This document shows, one piece after another, positions 14,010 to 27,679 of a stretch of DNA of 64,000 bases. This DNA is from Anseranas semipalmata (taxonomy: Eukaryota > Chordata > Aves > Anseriformes > Anseranatidae). Both the position numbers and the translations under genes were made by a program. The DNA lies in NCBI GenBank assembly GCA_013399115.1, contig VXAA01006068.1, positions 1,162,617 through 1,226,616 of the forward strand, written 5' to 3'. Each line of letters opens with the position of its first letter. Within the stretch, counting starts at the first letter, position 1. The notes beneath the pieces were generated by a model. The model worked only from the letters and a program-made list of their open reading frames with translations. It made no database searches and was not told the origin of the DNA.

Positions 14010-16687
14010 GAAAATTTTCTTGTTTTCAGGATCGCCACTAACCCAAAATTACAAGTTACTTTACCAAGCACACAAGAAGTTTGCTGATGCATTACCACAG
14101 GAGTAGTTCAGTCACTGCAGTAATAGATGTTTTTGCAAATTTTTACTAAGAAATATAACAGACACAGGAAAAATATATACAGCCCTTATAAGATAGACCT
14201 TATAAGATAGATGTTATCTGCTCTGTGCAGACTCTTACTAATGGACAAGGAAAGGTTTGCACTTCATATAATCAAATCCTTTAAGTAACTGACGATATTC
14301 TTTTCCCAATTGAACAAGTACATTTCACGTGTTCTTGAATTAGCTTAAGTGTTAAACCCCAGTTTATTCCACAGGTAAAGTTTGGGTGTGATGCATTACT
14401 ACAGCTCAGGCCCTAATGGCAACATACAGTAAAAATAGCTATATGTCGTTGAAGGTTTATACTCTCAATGGAACTCAGATCACAGATGATACTTTTTCTC
14501 TTTGTAGCCATTTCAATTATTGTAAGCTGCTGGAAAGAATCCTGAAAAAACCTACTGTGCTCATCACCATAGCAACAAAATACTACACTTCTGAGTATGA
14601 TGTTGTGTAGGATTTGCACAAAATTGATTAGTAGTTTCCAATGGTTAGATCTTACAATTAGAACTCGCTCACAATTTGTCTAATACAGCACTAATGTCTC
14701 AATATCATTATTACTAAATGTAAGCAAAAATTAGGTCTAATACTGACACCAGCATAAACCAGTATTTAAATTTGCAAACCCTTTAAGAACATAGAGGGGA
14801 AATTTTATCAAACAAAATTAATACGTTTAAGAAGAGCCACAGAGGGAAAAGAGGATTGTTTTAAATTACCCAAGTCATGATAAATGAAAACTGCTTTGAA
14901 ACTGCTATGCTAAAATTGAAGACAGCCCTTCATAAGGTTCATATCAAAAACAGGAAAAGGCATGAAACAGTTTTCATGGGTTAATTCATCTCTACTAGAG
15001 TTAGAGAAGAAAGGAACAAAAGTTTATCAGCAGGGCAGAAGAGTACAAGCCTATTAAAATTACATTTAAGAATAATCCTCAGTGGAGTTTGAAAACCAGT
15101 TTCAGCTGATAAGAAGAAAAAACCCTGTAAAAGCAAAGGATATTAGAAGCCCTTATTTTGAAGTACTTTTGCAATGAAGTATCTCCTAGCATACTCATCA
15201 TAAGTTGCACAGGCCTAGGAAACTGCAGCTGCATCCATGAAAGACCCGTGAAGGTTTCCCAGAGCTCATGTTTTCAGGGATCTGCCTGCACCTGCACAAA
15301 GAATATCTTGACCTCCATCAGTCACATTTTTGGGGGGTTGTCAAAGAGTGCTATGCAGACCAGCTGATATTCTGTACATGGAGCCAGGGCCCACATAGCA
15401 CAAAAGACGATTGGCTGCAGATGGTAGGGAGCATTTCTTGGATGAGAACAGAATGCTAAATTGAGCAATGACTTCCCAAATTTGTAAAATTATTTGCCTC
15501 AAAGTAACTAAATAACAACATAAAACCTATAGCTCCTTTGTAATGCTGCTGGGTTGTTTTATTCAAATATAGAATAAATTTAAGCTACGTTTTAAAATGT
15601 GCCTTTTTGTCATCAACTAATACTTTATGTCAAGAAATACTTTCAAACATTATCACTATGCAGCACTGGGATACATATATTACCTCTAGGCACATAATGT
15701 TATTCATTATCCATAATTTGTTACATTTATACACATATTTATATAAAGCCGGGCAGTTTTTCCCTAACAATGTACCAACACCAACGGATTCACTGACAGC
15801 CCAGACATCCAAAGCCTTTCTTTACGTCTTATGTACTTCCATATTTCATTCGCTGTCTTTGACATAGAGTAGTTAACACCAGTTACATGAATTACTAAGG
15901 ACAACCAAGTGAGCAGCTACTGCAATGAGAGAAATGAGTGTGCATCCCATAGGTAAAACCTAAATTTGCAGACTTTCTGGTAATTTACACATTAAGTATT
16001 CTCAGGTTATAACTTTAAGAAACTCTTGTCTGTTGTGGCAAAAGAAGACTCCGTGAAATCTGAGATTAAGATCAGCTGAATGATCCAGTTTCAGCCTCGG
16101 GTTGGTACCACGCATTCCCACCCGGCCAAATTCACACGTCAAGGGCTGTGTCTGTTAGGGAATGGCACAACACATCAGTGTGTGAGTGACCTACAAGATA
16201 CCATTTGGGTTTTATGTATGCACACACTATGCTTAAATAACAGCGAATTTTGACTTCAAACATCATCTTACATATGAAATAAGCTGCCCATGCTCCCTTA
16301 TTTAAAAAAAAAAAAAAATAGAGAAAAAAAACACAGCTCTTTAATCCTCAGACTCCTATAGTCTGTCCTACTGATTTTGAGAAGACTTGGAGACCAAAAA
16401 AGTAAACAGCTTGAAGGATACCAGCTATGACAGATGGGGACAGGATGATTAATTTGAGGCCACTCATTCATGAATAGGTGGTATTTCGGCATTCTACAAT
16501 GGATCATTCCTCTGGGAACGTGCTTCAGAGGGGTTTGGGGTATGTAAAGCTCTAAACAATCCAATCTAGAGATGAAATGGTGTCTCAGACCTCTTCCATT
16601 GTTATCCCATGCTGCAATTAGAGTAGGATAAACATTTCTCACTATATTCAACTCTATTTATTTGCTGCCTGTTATCCCCTACCCCCC

Positions 16688-16705
16688 CCACCACCACCAC
16701 CACCA
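16688..16705. repeat. CCA trinucleotide repeat
   Basis: Six consecutive CCA-type units preceded by a C homopolymer. Confidence 0.9.
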
Positions 16706-17678
16706 ATCTGGTGTTCTTCGGTAAATACTGCTTTAATTTATCTTCTTTTATAAGGCTTTTATGCCTCTTGTCTCTGAGTACCACTAAAAATAATCATCAC
16801 TTAACAAAACATTAAAAATTTAAACATAGATGAAAGATGAAAAGGTAATACAAATTACCATTAAAGTTTAAATCTATTTGGTAATAACAAAAGATTTGTA
16901 TAGCATTTATATGCGGAGTCCTATTTTTCCTAGACAGTTAAAAGAAAGAAGGAGAATTTAATGGGGGGAGAATTAAATACCAGAAAGAGCTTACAATCCC
17001 CAAATTTTTAAAATTGAGTATGGGGCAATTTAGATCAATTTTTCTTTAATAGAAATCTTATTTTCCTTTGGCTATGAAATGAACTACTCTGCAACTGCCA
17101 CCTTTATTTTAGACTAGCAACAGTCAGAACCACCTACATTTTAAATTTGATTTTATTGCCATAGAAACGTATATTTGCTTTAACTAAAAAGGAAGTCTAC
17201 TGGCTCAGAGCCAATAGTCTACTTTCCATATCATACACTACAGAAGATATTATAATTTATTCATCTACATCCATACTTGCACTCTCTAAGTGAGTTACAT
17301 CCACCTCAGCTACAATGAAAATTGTGTATTTTGTGTTACATAAGATATTTATACAATATTTATATTTAAATAAAATCACACCCGTGCAATCCACTGTATA
17401 TCATTGCAAAAGGACAGAATTGCTTTAGAATTATTCATGTTCTTAAATCAATCCAATTTCAAGTATACTTTAGTTTACTTCTGCTTCAATAATAATTTAA
17501 TGTTTAGAGCAGCTGCGCACCATTAGATTCAATATTTGCAATTAAACCTTTCCATTTTCAATAAGTGATGGCAAACAGGTCAAAACACACCGACGAAAAC
17601 TGTATTTTTGTCCTCTTTATAGCCACTGATGCCATGGAGAATGCAGATAGAAATAAAAAGTTTTTCAGCACTCTGAAA

Positions 17679-17763
17679 ATATATGTGTGTGTGTGTATGC
17701 ATATACACAGTATATATATATACATATGTATATACTATACCTATATACATACACACACATATG
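17679..17763. repeat. Compound TA/TG microsatellite
   Basis: A TG run, TA runs and a CA run in about 85 bp. The TG arm at the left and the CA arm at the right are roughly inverted repeats, so a long imperfect hairpin is possible. ORFs called across it are simple-repeat translations (YIYIYI and HTHTH-like). Confidence 0.9.
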
Positions 17764-20700
17764 TTCATACCAAAACAAAGACCTACAACCTTCTTTCTAC
17801 CCTGAAGAACTGTTCTGCAAGGTGTCAGAGCAAAGAAGTGCCCAGAAGCCCTCGCGCCCCACTTCCCATGGGATTGGGCACACCAACACAGCCGCCAGCA
17901 TCGCACCCCACAGAAACCACGTGGCTGCCACCGGCAGAGCTGCCGGCAGGTCAAGGCTATCCTCTTTTATCCTGTTTCGTAACCTGCAATAGTAGCTGCC
18001 ATTTCATTAATAAAGGACAGAATAAACATGCAGCATGATCAGTTAAACATAGTTAAGTAATTACAAGCAATCCAGATGCTTGAACTTTTGGCATTCTCTT
18101 AGTAATTCTGCAAGAATTGCTACAGGAGAGGGGAAAAATAATAACATGCTAGGTTTGATGACATTAAATATTAGCCTAAAGTCAACTCTGTAAGGGTGAA
18201 TTGGATGCACACTAAGTATGGCAGGGAAAAGGAGACATTTTTCTAAGACTTTTAAAGTTATTCTATAACTAAAGGAACACACAATATTGAGAAAAAATGA
18301 TTTCTTCATTCATAAGTGACTACAGCTGTACTATTAGATAACTTACATTGACTAGATAAAAACATTTTCCATATGACTTTTAGTAAATAGTTGAGTATCC
18401 TTAGATACTGAACAATATTGGTTTTGAAAACATTATTTCTTATTCAACAGAAATACTGAAGTGTGTCCAGAATCGGGACAAAAAAAATGTTCAAAACCAC
18501 CATTACACAGAAACGCAGTATCTATCTCTGAATGTCCAGGGCAAAAAGCCATACACAAATTGATGACTTCTAGAACAGTGGGATGACCCTTTGGACCCTT
18601 TCCTCAGAAGAATGAGAGAGAGAAATTTACCATAACAGTGGTTTCCTGGGGGGGGTGGGGAACTGCTAAAAGAGTGCTAATGATTTTTGGTGACCATCTG
18701 GATTCTTGCATTTCATAGTACCAGAGCCGGAAACTTCCTGAAGGAATTGGGTTTGGTTTCGTTTTTTTAACGAAACAGAAACCTGAAAACTCAGGGGAGA
18801 AGAAATCACAGTCTTACTGATTCTTTTTAAAAAATTTTAGTTTGGTAATTGAGAAGTTTAGAGCTTTATTTGTACAGGTATTTCTAGAACATGATCGAAA
18901 TATTGTTTAAGATTTGTAAAAGACACAATTTTCAAAGAATTTATACTGAAAATGTTAAGTATTCACTGCATTTGTTACAGCTTCACACAGAAAAATTCCA
19001 AAGCACTTTAAACACTTGCCAAACAAATGTGTCTAAGGAAACTGCAGTTTCCCCACAGACAACTGACAAGCAGAAAGAAAGTCTAAATTAATTAGATAAA
19101 TTATTCATTGTGAATTATTCATGGAGCATTAGTTATCAGACGCACACACTTCAACCATAAAACCCCCTAATCTACAGCGACATTTTCCAGGAGATCAACA
19201 ATACCTTGGAATACAAAAGGCTCTGATAACACAATAAACTTCCTAGAAAGTACTTCACTTCCAAAAACAGCACACGAAAAGAGTAAGCCCACAGACTCAT
19301 TCACTCCGATGGCGAAAGAAGGTGGTGCTCACCCTTCCTGTTCAGGAACGAAGGGACACAGAGAGGAAGCCCCTTCCCAGCTCCTGGTTCTGAGGCAAGG
19401 CTGACACACTGCTGCCCAGGTACTGAGCATCGCCATGGCTCTGAATTGCTTCACCACTTGTAAAATTTCTTAACCATCAAACAGAATAAACATAAAGGAA
19501 GAAACAGTTTCTTACTGGGTAGATAACCCATGTTTGAATCCATCTTACGTCAAAGGAAACACAACCCACACCACATGGCAGCATGATAGACTTCAAGTTG
19601 GTTGACAAGATTTACCAAAATGCTCAGTGCATGAATATTTTGTATTAACTATCAGGAGACATGCAAGTGTAGGTGCTTACTTTGAATCAAACCCCTCAGG
19701 AAGAAGAATACCAGAATAAAGCATCTTGAAAACAGAAGAGATCAAAAACCAAAAAACAAACAAAAAAAATCAAAAAAAATAACTCGCAAAAAAACCAACA
19801 AGATGCTGTTGTTATAAAAAGCAAGAGAGAGATTAGCATTGAACAAATCACACAGACAATGCCTTGGTGAAGATGTCCAAAGAGAATAAAGCCTTACCAG
19901 ATTAGAGAAGTATAATAAGGCCTTATGTAAAAGGAATGGAGTCAAAACACTGAAAGGGTCAAACCCTTTTTGCTCCGTAATGGCTTCTACCCACTAACAA
20001 AGTCCTTCAGTTTAAACAGGTTGTACAAACACTCTATTCACCTGACCACAAACCCTAAGAAAAGCTAGTGTTGTTGAAGAATCATTGACATCTGATGGGG
20101 GGTACCAAATTCTAACCTTGTACCAAGCCCATCATCTCAGCAGCAGCAGAGGAGGAAGAGTCAGCCCTACACCTTCTTGGTTCCACACAGCAAAGCAATA
20201 TTAATTTTAATATTAATAATAAACTTTTGTGATTGTAATGATCATGCTGAAAAGGCTAAAATGGCATCAGCAGGTAAGGTTTACTCAGCTACTTGTTTGT
20301 GGTATTTACACGTAAGTGTTATTATTAAAAACATTAAATCCATTTTAGAGTTTCCACTCATCTTGACAAGGTCAGAGAGCAGAGAAGCTACAAGATTATC
20401 TCCAAATTTTGTCACAGAACCTGCTCTAAGAGCTAAATAATCATATTACTAAGCTTAGTGAAATGTTATAATTATTCTTTAGCAGCCTAAAAACAAGTTT
20501 TCCTCTGCGCCCATTAACATTTTCACACAACGCTATATATTTTGTCCAAATCCCTGCTGCACGTAAACATGCAGCCCAAGTGGGAGCATCCAGCTTAGAA
20601 TAGCGTATTCAGACCAGATGCTGGATCCAGCAGGGAAATGATGAAGAATTTTTGTTTGTTTGTTTTAATTATCTGAGCTTCTCTTGAATTCTGCTGTTAA

Positions 20701-21553
20701 CGCAGTGTGTTCCCATCTCCCACACAAGCGTACCCAGGAAATTCAACACGATGTTTCCTGTTTCCAGCAAAGCAGGAGCTGGCGGGCCCACCAGCCTGAT
20801 GGCTCCCCATGCTCAGCTCCAGCAACCTCGGGCTGACGCTGCTCTCCAGGCACGCCAGCTCCAGTGCTCATTCATCGGTTATTTTCCATCCAGGCCAAAG
20901 AGGAAGGCAAGGTTATCAGAAGGCCATCGCTGGCAAGGCTGGTGCATCGCCAGGTGCCTCAAGCCACGAGCCAAATGTTGTACCTTTCCTTTAAGCACGC
21001 GTATTCTGCCTCCTTGCTCTGCCCCATCACCAACATCCCACACCACCTTTTACCACTCTGGACTTCTCTTTCTCTGGCCCACCTCACTTCTGCAGGCTAA
21101 AAAACTAAAAAACATAGGTGTCTCCCACCATTTAGTTTTTCTCGTATTTCTGTACTGAGTAAGGAACCAACTCTTCAGAATAGGTTTTCCCTCCATCAAA
21201 AAAAGAACCAGCACCTTCACATCTTTTTTTTTTTTTTCCTCCTATTTTTAGTCTTTTCTGATTGTTTTGTTCCTTTACTATCACCCATGCTGCGCACATC
21301 CATTTTTCTTTTTACTGATCAAGAATGTTCCCCTCAAGTCTTTCAAGTTCACTTCCTCCAGGAAGCTTTCTGTGCAGCTTGTTAAAATAAAACTTACCAC
21401 GTGCCACCCTGTTTTTGTTTTTTTTCCTGCACCAACAGGGAAGGAACTACTGTAAATGCAGTTACAAATGTTGTTTGAAGTTTATTCTATTATAAAGCAG
21501 ACTTGCAATAACTGGTCAAATTATACAGCTAAGCACTACTTCTTCCAAAGCCC

Positions 21554-21635
21554 CAGTTCCTAACAAAACTGTTCCTGTTCCTAAACAAAATACCTGATCC
21601 TAAACCTATTCATGAACAGTTCCTAAACAAAACCT
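21554..21635. repeat. Degenerate TTCCTAAACAAAA repeat
   Basis: The core GTTCCTAA(A)CAAAA recurs three times, with a related GATCCTAAACC between copies. This fits a small decayed tandem array. Confidence 0.75.
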
Positions 21636-23779
21636 AGGGAGCAGCTGAGTGTCCAGTGAGGCACTCGGATTGGGAGCAGCCCCCAGAACTGTTTCCAGAC
21701 TCGCAGCTCCACAAGCTACCTCAGATGAAGAGCAGTAGTTAATACCACCCAAACGTCGGCAAATTCAGCTTCAATCTGTAAATAATGTCATTTGGCTTAC
21801 AACAAAATCATTAGGTGCAAATATTTTTCAACTGACAGAGATGAAAATGAAGATTTCTCATTCTCCAGACTTGCAGTTTTCATTTTCTGTAGGCTTCAGA
21901 AGCTGCGGACTAATACAAAGCCAGCAACACCGCCAATGGAAAGCTAATTTTATTTCTAGAAACTTCGGAATGAAACTGAAGTGGGGAAAAAGTCAGAACA
22001 GCAGCAACAAATAAAAAACAAAACCCTCTTGCCTCATACTGGTTCTCTATGCTTTCATGACATTTCACGCAGTTCCATTTTTCCCTGCCCTTTAGGACTA
22101 CGCCATGCAAAATCTGTCTGGACCTCAGGTAAAGAAGAATTTGTTCCATTATGTCCACCTGAAGCAGTCTACCCTAAAGTAGCTTAACTTCAGAGAGGCA
22201 ATTAACCCCAATTTCCAGGTAAACATTTAATTTATGTAGGTACATTGAAAACCCAGGTGAAAGATGAAGGGACTGGGTTTGGTCATGAGCCATTAAGCAA
22301 GGCCAACTCCAAACGTCCTGCCAGGTATAAACATCATAATCCCAGAGCCCCTGAAGTACACAGGCATTCACAAACTCTTGGCTACATCTGCAACCTGAAG
22401 GTATAAGCAGAGCTCTAAAGTACCAGAAATGAACTATTATTTTTAACATATATTTCTAGGCATGGCAGAAAAAAAGGTGTTTTTATAGACTATATTTTTC
22501 AAAGGTTATATTTGCAAGAATTAGCCAGCCTTTTAAAAGGCTTTAAGGATAAAAGAAGAACCAAAAAAGCTTTTTACCTGTCTTTATCAATTGTTTAGTA
22601 CAGTAATTCATACTTTCAATATTCCTTGGTGATTTCTGTAGAAGGCTTTTTCTCACTATCTCATCATACACTGAATTGAGTTAGCGTACTTTCTCAAGAT
22701 CAAATGTCTTCATGTTTTATTTGCCTGCATTGTATACATTTTAAATTATCCAGGAGGTTTTTTTTATGACTTCAACTCACAACAAAACAAATTCCAGTGG
22801 AGACATGTTATTACACGGGAAGAATTTTTGTTCTTAAAAGAACAGACAAGGAAATAATTCTACAGCTCAAATAGTTAAAATATGAGAATGGAACGAGGAC
22901 ATTCCTTTCAAATACCTCATGCGTTGGCCGTACTCCCCACAAAATCCAAAGGCAAAACCCATCCGGATCTGACCCTTATGTTGGTATTGTCACAGGAAAG
23001 AATTTCAGGCTGACATGACCACCAACCATATGGGATTTGGGGTTTTCTTGGACAAATCTTTAGCTCAACTCCTTTATTTCTTTTGCCTGAAAGACAATTT
23101 CTTGGTTACAGGTAACAACAGCCACTCGATCCCATGAAAGAGGGATTCCTTTCAAATAAGGATTGGAGCCCCTGCAACTGGAACAGTTCAGAGCTCTGCA
23201 CAGCCCTACTACAGCATCACAGTGTTACCAACTTCCATTAAATAAGATTCCAGCCGATGTCCAATAACAATAAGCATGTCTACATCTTTTTGAATTCCAG
23301 GCATGTCACACAACTGTATAGGATACAAAGGACTCCCAGCAGCAAGGGGAATATTACGATTAACAATGAAAATACTGAAAGTTTCCAGCATCTCCCTAGA
23401 GAGACAAGTGTCAAATGGCTGCAGCCAAAGCCATAGGCAGAAATACTGACAAGTTAAAATATTACTTACAAAGAAAAGTTGCAAGAAATATAAATATACT
23501 GTAGCCAGGAAGAACTGAGGGGACAGCTCTCTTCCCTGATAACATACTATTTTAACTGACAGTTAACTGGATAAAGGTACGAGCTGAAAACTAATGGTAA
23601 TAAAGCGATTTTTCCTTTATATCACAACACATTTATCTCCTGCAGGGAAATATAAAACCTAAAAAAGGAGACCGACTCACTGATCCAATAGTAAATTCAG
23701 TAAAGAAGTAAAGCGAGTGAAGCCTACAGGAGTAAAAGAGGGGTATGAATACATTGTTCTTGGTCAAAAAAAAAAAAAA

Positions 23780-23780
23780 N
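23780..23780. other. Ambiguous base (N) after an A run
   Basis: A single N ends a run of 14 A bases. The length of the homopolymer here is uncertain. Confidence 0.95.
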
Positions 23781-26700
23781 ATTACAAAAATTTTATTAAA
23801 AATACTAGAAACAACAGAAGCAGCATGGTTCCACACACCGCTAAGCCCAGCACAGCCGTTACAAGGAGAGAATTACAAAGCATTATGTGCAAAAACACAT
23901 CTTCATGATCAGGAGTTGACTCTCATATATGCATAAAAGCAGACTATAAAACGTAAAGGTCCACAGGCACAGCGGAGAAGGTCAAGAGTCTCAACCGTAA
24001 TTCACAGGTTAGAGAAATATGGAATAAATAGGGCTGGGGGAGATTACACTGCTCTCCTATGGTAATTATGATCCATGCCTACACATCCTTTATCTACACA
24101 AATAAATGTCTAGTCTTAATGCAAATTATATTTATTTTGTCAGGACATTAAGCTAGTACTATACCCATCACTACTGATTTTGCATGGAATATCAGGCATC
24201 CTGGCACATCACAGTTCAAGATTGGCATGTGGAAAAGGCATACAACTTACAGGGGCTCTCACCCAAGAAAATAATACAAATTGATACTTTTCCATGATTT
24301 TCTTTGAATGTTGGAGATCTGTTAAACATCTGGGATTAGGAGGAAAAAGTCACCCCTGAGCCATCTCCCAGTCATGGCTTTGATGCTTCCCTGGATCCAT
24401 CCCTTTCTATTCTCTACCCTGTTCTCTCCGCCTGTGACTTCAGCCTGAGATGGGCACTGGGGAATTTCCAACATCCACAGCTCGTTTGAACGGGAATGTC
24501 ACTTACCACCCATAAACTACTGCTTCCTCCACTCTCAGGGAGCTCTCTCCTTCCTAAGGTCTCCCTCTGTAATCCTTCCACCCTGGATTTTCCTACTGCC
24601 AGATCCCTCTTGCACTACAGCCTGGCACCTGAGAGGGTAGATGGTGTTTAAATATACTGATCAGCTGGAGTTGACCAAGATTCAACTTGTCTTGTGCAAA
24701 TGCAATGCCCACCCCTTCCATTCTCAAAATGCAAGGTTTTACCCAAAAAACTGTTGTGGATTTCACAACGCGAGAAGTTACACTGGAAGTACAGAACAGA
24801 GCACACAAAAGCCATATTCAGTACCGCTAGAAAACTGTCCTTCACATAACCGCTCACAGGGAAAGTGTTTGTCAAAAAGATACATTCTCTTCCCAATACC
24901 AATCTGAAATGCTAAAATATAAGCTGCTACGCAGCTATCAGCAGCAGTGATTTGGTTGAATGTATTGGAAAGGATGAAGAGGTGTGAATCGTTCACTTAA
25001 CAGGTATTCCACATTGGTACAAAAGACTTCTGAAACAGAAGTTGTTGCTCAAGGCATTTTTACTATTTTCAAGACAGAAGCTGTTTGATGACCATATGGA
25101 AACTGCAATGAACCTCTCTGGTTTTATGACAGACATTAAAACTAAACCTTTTTAAAAGTAGCTTAAGCAACACAGGCGAAGTTCCCCTGTGATTCATTAT
25201 TTCAGTGACAAGAATAGTTGATGAAACAGTTACAAAAGGCATTACAGTTTTTAGTGTGGGACTGGAGAATATGTTCTGGTTGCATTCTATTACTCCCTTG
25301 TAGAGAAGGAGTCAAACACAGGCTTATTTTTAATTAGAAAATGATGCCCTGAAGAGCTGGCAAAGATGCTTATATATCAGTTAAAGAAAAAGAACATCTG
25401 TTCTTTTTCAAGAAAGGGAATGACAGAAAAGGAAAAGACACTATTACCTAAAAGTAAGCAGGATGATTTTTGATCTACAAAGTTGTATTTCATTGAATTC
25501 CACATACGAACTATAAGTTGCTCTTGTACCACACATACCAAATTCAATACTGACTATCCAGATAACTCCTCAAGAAATGAAACTAATTACAATTTAACAC
25601 CAGTTGTAAATACCACCTATAAGTCACAGAAAGGTAACAAAAGTAATATATGTCTTGATGATGACATATAACATATCTTTTTACAACAACAAAGACTATG
25701 GTTTAAATGGGATGAAGTGCAATCCCAACCAAGTTATAATCAAAACCAAGAGTGACCACAACTATCTAATGCCTATTTCCTAAGCATTTATGACAAGTGG
25801 GACAACATATACTCATAACTACCTTCACTTTTTAATGCCATTTGATGACAGCTCTGAAGCTGTGGATTACCCAAGAGGAAAATGCTGATTTCTCTGTAAT
25901 CAAGCTTTTCCATGGGAATGCGCTTGACTTAACAGAACTCCAGCAAGACAATGTTTTCTTGGAAAAGAATCAAGAGACCCAGAAAACCTCATATGTAGTG
26001 TGCCAGTCCAACTTATAGCTGTACTGAGGACTGATTTAACAACTGAGCTGGAGTCAGTCCTACTGCAGTCTTACAACAACATATATAACTTACAAATAGT
26101 GAAACAGCAGAATGAGGAGGGAAAGGGAGAAGGAGAACATGAATGTCATGCTGTGTAGCCCAATAACTAATAGTAAAGGAAGAACAGGTCAAATACCTAC
26201 TCCTTTTATTTCTACAAAGCAGAAAAAACTTTAATACCGGACATTAAATGGCCCTCCATGGAATCAAACAGTCCAATGACTAATTAGGATCGAGAACCTT
26301 GGTACAGGACTCTTAAACCCAAGCTGTTCAGCTGTTCTGTGAATATCCACTTCAGCTTTTTACCAAATTGACTTCAAGGAACTTCATTTTTTTCCTCTGA
26401 CAAAGAACCAAAAAAAGAAAAAAAAAATGTATCCAAAAGCCTCAAAAACATAATGGGAGAAAAAAAAATCCAGCCCTACTTCAAATCAGTTATGACTATT
26501 TTGAAAATCCTGTCACTAAAATGCATCAAATAACTTTTTTCCAGATGCATAATCATTTATTGACTTTGGCTTTGGAGCTTACAGTGAGGCAATGACATTA
26601 GGTACTATCAGATGTCAAATCTCGATTCCTACAGCTGTAAAACAGCTTGCATTTTTCTTTCCACCACTTCTGAGAAGTTACAGTACCATATTATCAACAC

Positions 26701-27470
26701 TTAAGGAAGCAAGAACTAAGGTAAGTCTTACTTTACAGGCTGAAGATTCCTACCCTAACAGTTTCAACACGAGGCAAAGAAAAAATATTTAGTAGACAAA
26801 AAAGATATGCAATGGAATGGTAATCCTGCTTTATAAGTACATACTGAAGTACACACAAAGTTCTGAGCAACTATGGCATAGGGATAAAAAAGCAGTGCAA
26901 GAATATTTGATTTAGATGCTTCATTCTCTTGGGCAGACCAGAAAGACTTCAGAAGCTGCCCTTATTGAAAAATGATTTTTATATTACATGTCTAGTTTTG
27001 TAAATCCTTCCAAAGGCTGCTCACCTGGAATTATCATCAGCCAGAATACAGACTCTGGATAATACAGGCATGTAAAAAATGCCTTCTGACCTCCTTAGTG
27101 GCTGTTTGGTCTTTTCCACTGAGGAAAGAAACCAAACTTTATTTTATTTACTTCCACTCTTCAAGACATGCATTCTTAAACTGAGTGATTTTCTGAGTGC
27201 GATTCTCACATAGCTGTAGCTAGTATAAACTTAGAATCTTAGGAAACTTTACTTCTTCCTCGTTTAAGAAATCAGAACTAAATTTAAAACTGTAGGATCA
27301 TAAAAACATCTGTTCAACTCAGAAATTACCAGTACATGAAATATTTCAAATAATAGCAAAACTGTCAAGAAAAGCAAACAATCAAGCTCCCACAGGCTAT
27401 GACTTGAACATTTCTTCTAATTTTTAGCTCCTCACTGACACACAGAGATGCCAATAAGCATTCAGCATAC

Positions 27471-27679
27471 CTGCTCCAACTTCTTTTTCTTCTTCTTCAA
27501 TGTTGTTTTTGATGCTGTCATACTCCTCGTCGATTGCCTGGTTTCCACGCATCTGAGACAGAATCCTCCGTGCTCTCTGAGTCTGACCTTTCTGTATCAG
27601 CCATCGGGGGCTTTCGGGAAGAAACAGGAAACCAAAAAACTGTATAACTGCTGGCACAGCTGACAGCCCCAGCATGTAC
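27471..27679 (-). CDS. SLC2A13: SLC2A13 coding exon 3
   Basis: This is an internal exon of 209 bp. The acceptor is TTTCCAG| and the donor GCAG|GTATGC. It supplies Arg 196 (split) to Ala 265 in window numbering and ends in phase 1. Membrane segment 6 is [20 protein letters not shown] (197-216). It is followed at once by PESPRWLI (217-224), the conserved motif at the cytoplasmic end of segment 6. The rest is the large central cytoplasmic loop: a basic helix ([17 protein letters not shown], 225-241) and then a very acidic stretch (DEEYDS, then EEEEKEV at 257-263), matching what I recall of mammalian HMIT almost residue for residue. The upstream in-frame sequence to 27732 is intron 2 and not coding. 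The next exon, which should start near GPVICRM, is not in the window. Confidence 0.97.

Larger units (their letters stand above)
1..27470 (-). other. SLC2A13: SLC2A13 intron 3, partial (at least 27,470 bp)
   Basis: The intron begins at donor GTATGC (27470-27465) and extends past the left edge. No open frame here carries the expected next HMIT block (central loop end and membrane segments 7-8), so exon 4 lies further left. Contents are one CR1 3' end (3.42-3.61 kb), twin hairpins (1.39-1.44 kb), a G-tract cluster (10.93 kb), TA/TG microsatellites (7.85 and 17.68 kb), a small degenerate repeat (21.55-21.64 kb) and homopolymers. The other stretches are AT-rich and I see nothing nameable in them. 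Confidence 0.9.

Noticed and set aside
17565..18038. 157-codon plus-strand ORF
   Set aside because: Its middle is a translated TA/CA microsatellite and the rest has no recognisable domain.
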